Below, one piece after another: positions 6,711 through 8,654 of a stretch of 8,654 nt of DNA (its first letter is position 1; every line of letters begins with the position of its first letter). Under the pieces are notes generated by a model, which was given only the letters and a program-made list of their open reading frames with translations, was not told the origin of the DNA and did no database searches. The position numbers and the translations under genes were made by a program. The stretch is from Acidobacteriota bacterium (GTDB lineage Bacteria > Acidobacteriota > Vicinamibacteria > Vicinamibacterales > JAFNAJ01). Where the stretch lies: positions 1 through 8,654 of the forward strand of contig JAFNAJ010000089.1 of the NCBI GenBank assembly GCA_017860085.1, in the 5' to 3' direction.

Positions 6711-8654
6711 ATGGCCGATCCGGTTTCCGGTCCGCCCACGCGTTCCGCGCCGTTGAACGGCGTGCCGCCCTCGCGGCCTCCGCGTCGCCCGTTCCGTGAC
6801 AATCCCCGGCTGATCCTGGTCTGGATCGCGGTCCTGCTGGCCGCGCTCATCGCGCTCATCGTGCTGGCCGAGCGGTCGGCGCAGTTCTCCCCCGACTTTC
6901 TCAGCGAGGTGGTCCTCTACGCGCTGACCGTCGCCGACCTCACGATCCTGGTCGCGCTCGGGTTCGTGCTCGCGCGCAACGTGATCAAGCTGATGGTCGA
7001 GCGCCGGCGCGGCCTGCCGTTCGCGCACTTCCGCTCGAAGCTCGTGCTGGCCCTGCTCGGCTTCACCATCGTGCCGGCGCTGCTGGTGTTGCTGGTGGGG
7101 AGCGAGCTCATTCGCAACAGCGCATCACGCTGGTTCAGTACCCCGGTTGACGAGGTGTTGACGTCGGCCCGGGAGATCGCGAGTGAGTACTACCGCCAGC
7201 GTGAGACCGACCTTGGACGAGAGGCCGAGCACCTCGCGGGGGAGCTGGCCAGGATCGACCTCGCCAGCGCCGACCTCGAAACCGTCCGGACCATCGCGAC
7301 GCCCGTGGTGACTGGCCAGCATGCTGGCATGGTCGAGATCTACCGTGCCGACCCGGCCGGGTCGCGGGGCAGCGTGGTCTCGGTGCTCGACCTGGCCGCG
7401 CCGCAGATGCCCCGCACGTTCTCGCGGGCCGTGGCCGACCGATTGGCGTCGCAGGTGATCTCGGGCACCGGCGAACGTGCCGTGCTCGAGCCCCTCGGTG
7501 ATGGGGGACAGCTCGTGCGGGTGGCGGCCACCATCCGCCCGGCGTCCGACCGGCCACCGACAGGCGTGGTGGTGCTCTCGACGCACCTCGAGGGTGAACT
7601 CGCCCGCAACGCCCGGCGCATCGTCGAGGCCTACGAGGGGTATCAACAGGTACGTGTACTGCGGCGGCCGCTGGAAGGCGTGTACCTGTCCTTCTTCCTG
7701 ATGATGACGCTGCTCATCCTGGTCAGCGCGACGTGGCTCGGGCTGTATCTCGCCAAGCGCATCACGCGCCCTGTCCAGCGCCTGGCCGCCGCGGCCAAGG
7801 AGATCGGGGCCGGGCACCTCGACCATCGGATCGAGCCAGAGACGCGGGACGAGTTCGGGTCGCTGGTCGAGGCGTTCAACGCCATGGCCAGCGAGCTCGC
7901 CGTCAGCCGGCGGGGCCTCGAGCGGTCTCAGCTCGACCTCAAGGAGAAGAACCTCGAGATCGAGGCCCGTCGTCGTTACATCGAGGCCATCCTCGACCGC
8001 ATCGCCACGGGTGTCGTGTCGATCGACGCTGAGGGCCGGGTCGCGACCGTGAACGGAGCGGCATCGCGACTCCTGCGACTCGGTCGCGAGGCCATTGGCC
8101 AGCCGGCGGCCTCGGTGTTCGGGCGCGACGACCTGGTACCCCTGGCGCGCCTCGTCGACCGGGCGGGACGCGACGGGCACCGCGAGGTGGGAGGGCAGGA
8201 GGTGGCGCTCGTGCTCGAGGATCGCGAGGTCTTCCTGGCGGTGGCGATCACGCCGCTGCCCACCGAAACCGGCGGCCAGGGGCTGGCCGTCGTCCTCGAT
8301 GACGTCACCCCCCTCATCCGGGCTCAGAAGGTGGCCGCGTGGCGCGACGTGGCTCGTCGCCTGGCCCACGAAGTGAAGAACCCGCTCACGCCCATCCAGC
8401 TGTCGGCCGAGCGCCTGCGCAGGCACTTCGCCGCGGCGCCCGAGCCGACCCGGCGGCTGGTTGACGAGTGCTCGAGCACCATCATCGAGGAGGTCGACTC
8501 GCTCAAGCAGCTGGTCGACGAGTTCTCGCAGTTCGCCCGCATGCCGGCGCCACGGACGGTGCCTTCAGACGTCAACCAGCTCGTGCGCGATGCGCTCGGG
8601 CTCTACCGCGGGCTGTTCCAGGAGCTGCGCATCGAGCCGCGGCTCGCACCGAGC
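6711..8654 (+). CDS. NtrY-like membrane sensor histidine kinase (3' end cut by window)
   Basis: The frame is open from the ATG at 6711 to the window edge: 648 residues with no stop, so the gene is partial. After a Pro/Arg-rich start come three transmembrane segments (about 33-53, 66-88, 110-132), an extracytoplasmic sensor region (about 135-320), a fourth segment (about 323-347), HAMP (348-400; ITRPVQRLAAAAKEI), a coiled stretch (401-422), a PAS domain (about 423-535) and the HisKA dimerisation helix. The phospho-acceptor is His553 in RRLAHEVKNPLTPIQLS, the NtrY-type H-box, with LVDEFSQFARMP after it. The ATP-binding domain lies beyond the edge. NtrY kinases phosphorylate an NtrX-type AAA+ regulator; a response-regulator gene would be expected downstream. 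The ATG is the only reasonable start after the preceding stop; its ribosome site is weak. Specific signal unknown. Confidence 0.93.
   Translation, partial: MADPVSGPPTRSAPLNGVPPSRPPRRPFRDNPRLILVWIAVLLAALIALIVLAERSAQFSPDFLSEVVLYALTVADLTILVALGFVLARNVIKLMVERRRGLPFAHFRSKLVLALLGFTIVPALLVLLVGSELIRNSASRWFSTPVDEVLTSAREIASEYYRQRETDLGREAEHLAGELARIDLASADLETVRTIATPVVTGQHAGMVEIYRADPAGSRGSVVSVLDLAAPQMPRTFSRAVADRLASQVISGTGERAVLEPLGDGGQLVRVAATIRPASDRPPTGVVVLSTHLEGELARNARRIVEAYEGYQQVRVLRRPLEGVYLSFFLMMTLLILVSATWLGLYLAKRITRPVQRLAAAAKEIGAGHLDHRIEPETRDEFGSLVEAFNAMASELAVSRRGLERSQLDLKEKNLEIEARRRYIEAILDRIATGVVSIDAEGRVATVNGAASRLLRLGREAIGQPAASVFGRDDLVPLARLVDRAGRDGHREVGGQEVALVLEDREVFLAVAITPLPTETGGQGLAVVLDDVTPLIRAQKVAAWRDVARRLAHEVKNPLTPIQLSAERLRRHFAAAPEPTRRLVDECSSTIIEEVDSLKQLVDEFSQFARMPAPRTVPSDVNQLVRDALGLYRGLFQELRIEPRLAPS

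Noticed and set aside
7125..8426. A 433-codon minus-strand frame opposite the kinase
   Set aside because: The plus strand encodes HAMP, PAS and HisKA in one unbroken frame. The antisense frame has no recognisable domain.

Overview
This window is an ordinary-looking stretch of a GC-rich bacterial chromosome. It holds nine protein genes packed in two blocks that diverge from about position 4,520. Protein content points to a Gram-negative-type envelope: a signal-peptide DUF4390 protein, a membrane-anchored DUF4097-like protein and an NtrY-type kinase. The GroEL ending in MGGMY, the DUF4097-like protein and the strong G/C third-position bias suggest Acidobacteriota, perhaps Vicinamibacteria. That placement is an inference from general resemblance, not from a marker-gene search. 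There are no RNA genes, insertion sequences, CRISPR arrays or signs of recent transfer.

Left block (minus strand, read from right to left): a membrane-anchored beta-repeat protein (4486-3386), purC (3338-2400) and a 66-residue Fis-type DNA-binding protein (2376-2176) are spaced 47 and 23 bases apart and are probably one operon. After a short gap comes a well-formed sigma70-type promoter (TTGACT-16-TATAAT) overlapped by a CIRCE operator, driving groES (1992-1690) and groEL (1651-29). HrcA heat-shock repression of groESL is therefore readable in the DNA, although hrcA itself is not here.

Right block (plus strand): a YbhN/UPF0104-type flippase-like membrane protein (4555-5652), nrdR (5649-6107), a secreted DUF4390 protein (6104-6676), and an NtrY-like sensor kinase that starts at 6711 and runs off the window edge before its ATPase domain. 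The first three overlap by 4 bases each (GTGA, ATGA) and the fourth follows after 34 bases, so they look like one translationally coupled operon. The DUF4390-kinase pair resembles the gene order upstream of ntrY in some Proteobacteria, and is the most suggestive functional link in the window.

No convincing new system is visible. The points most worth checking are a third CIRCE-like half-site over the groES -35 box, the minimal Fis protein behind purC, the DUF4390-NtrY pairing, and the crowded divergent promoter region around 4500.
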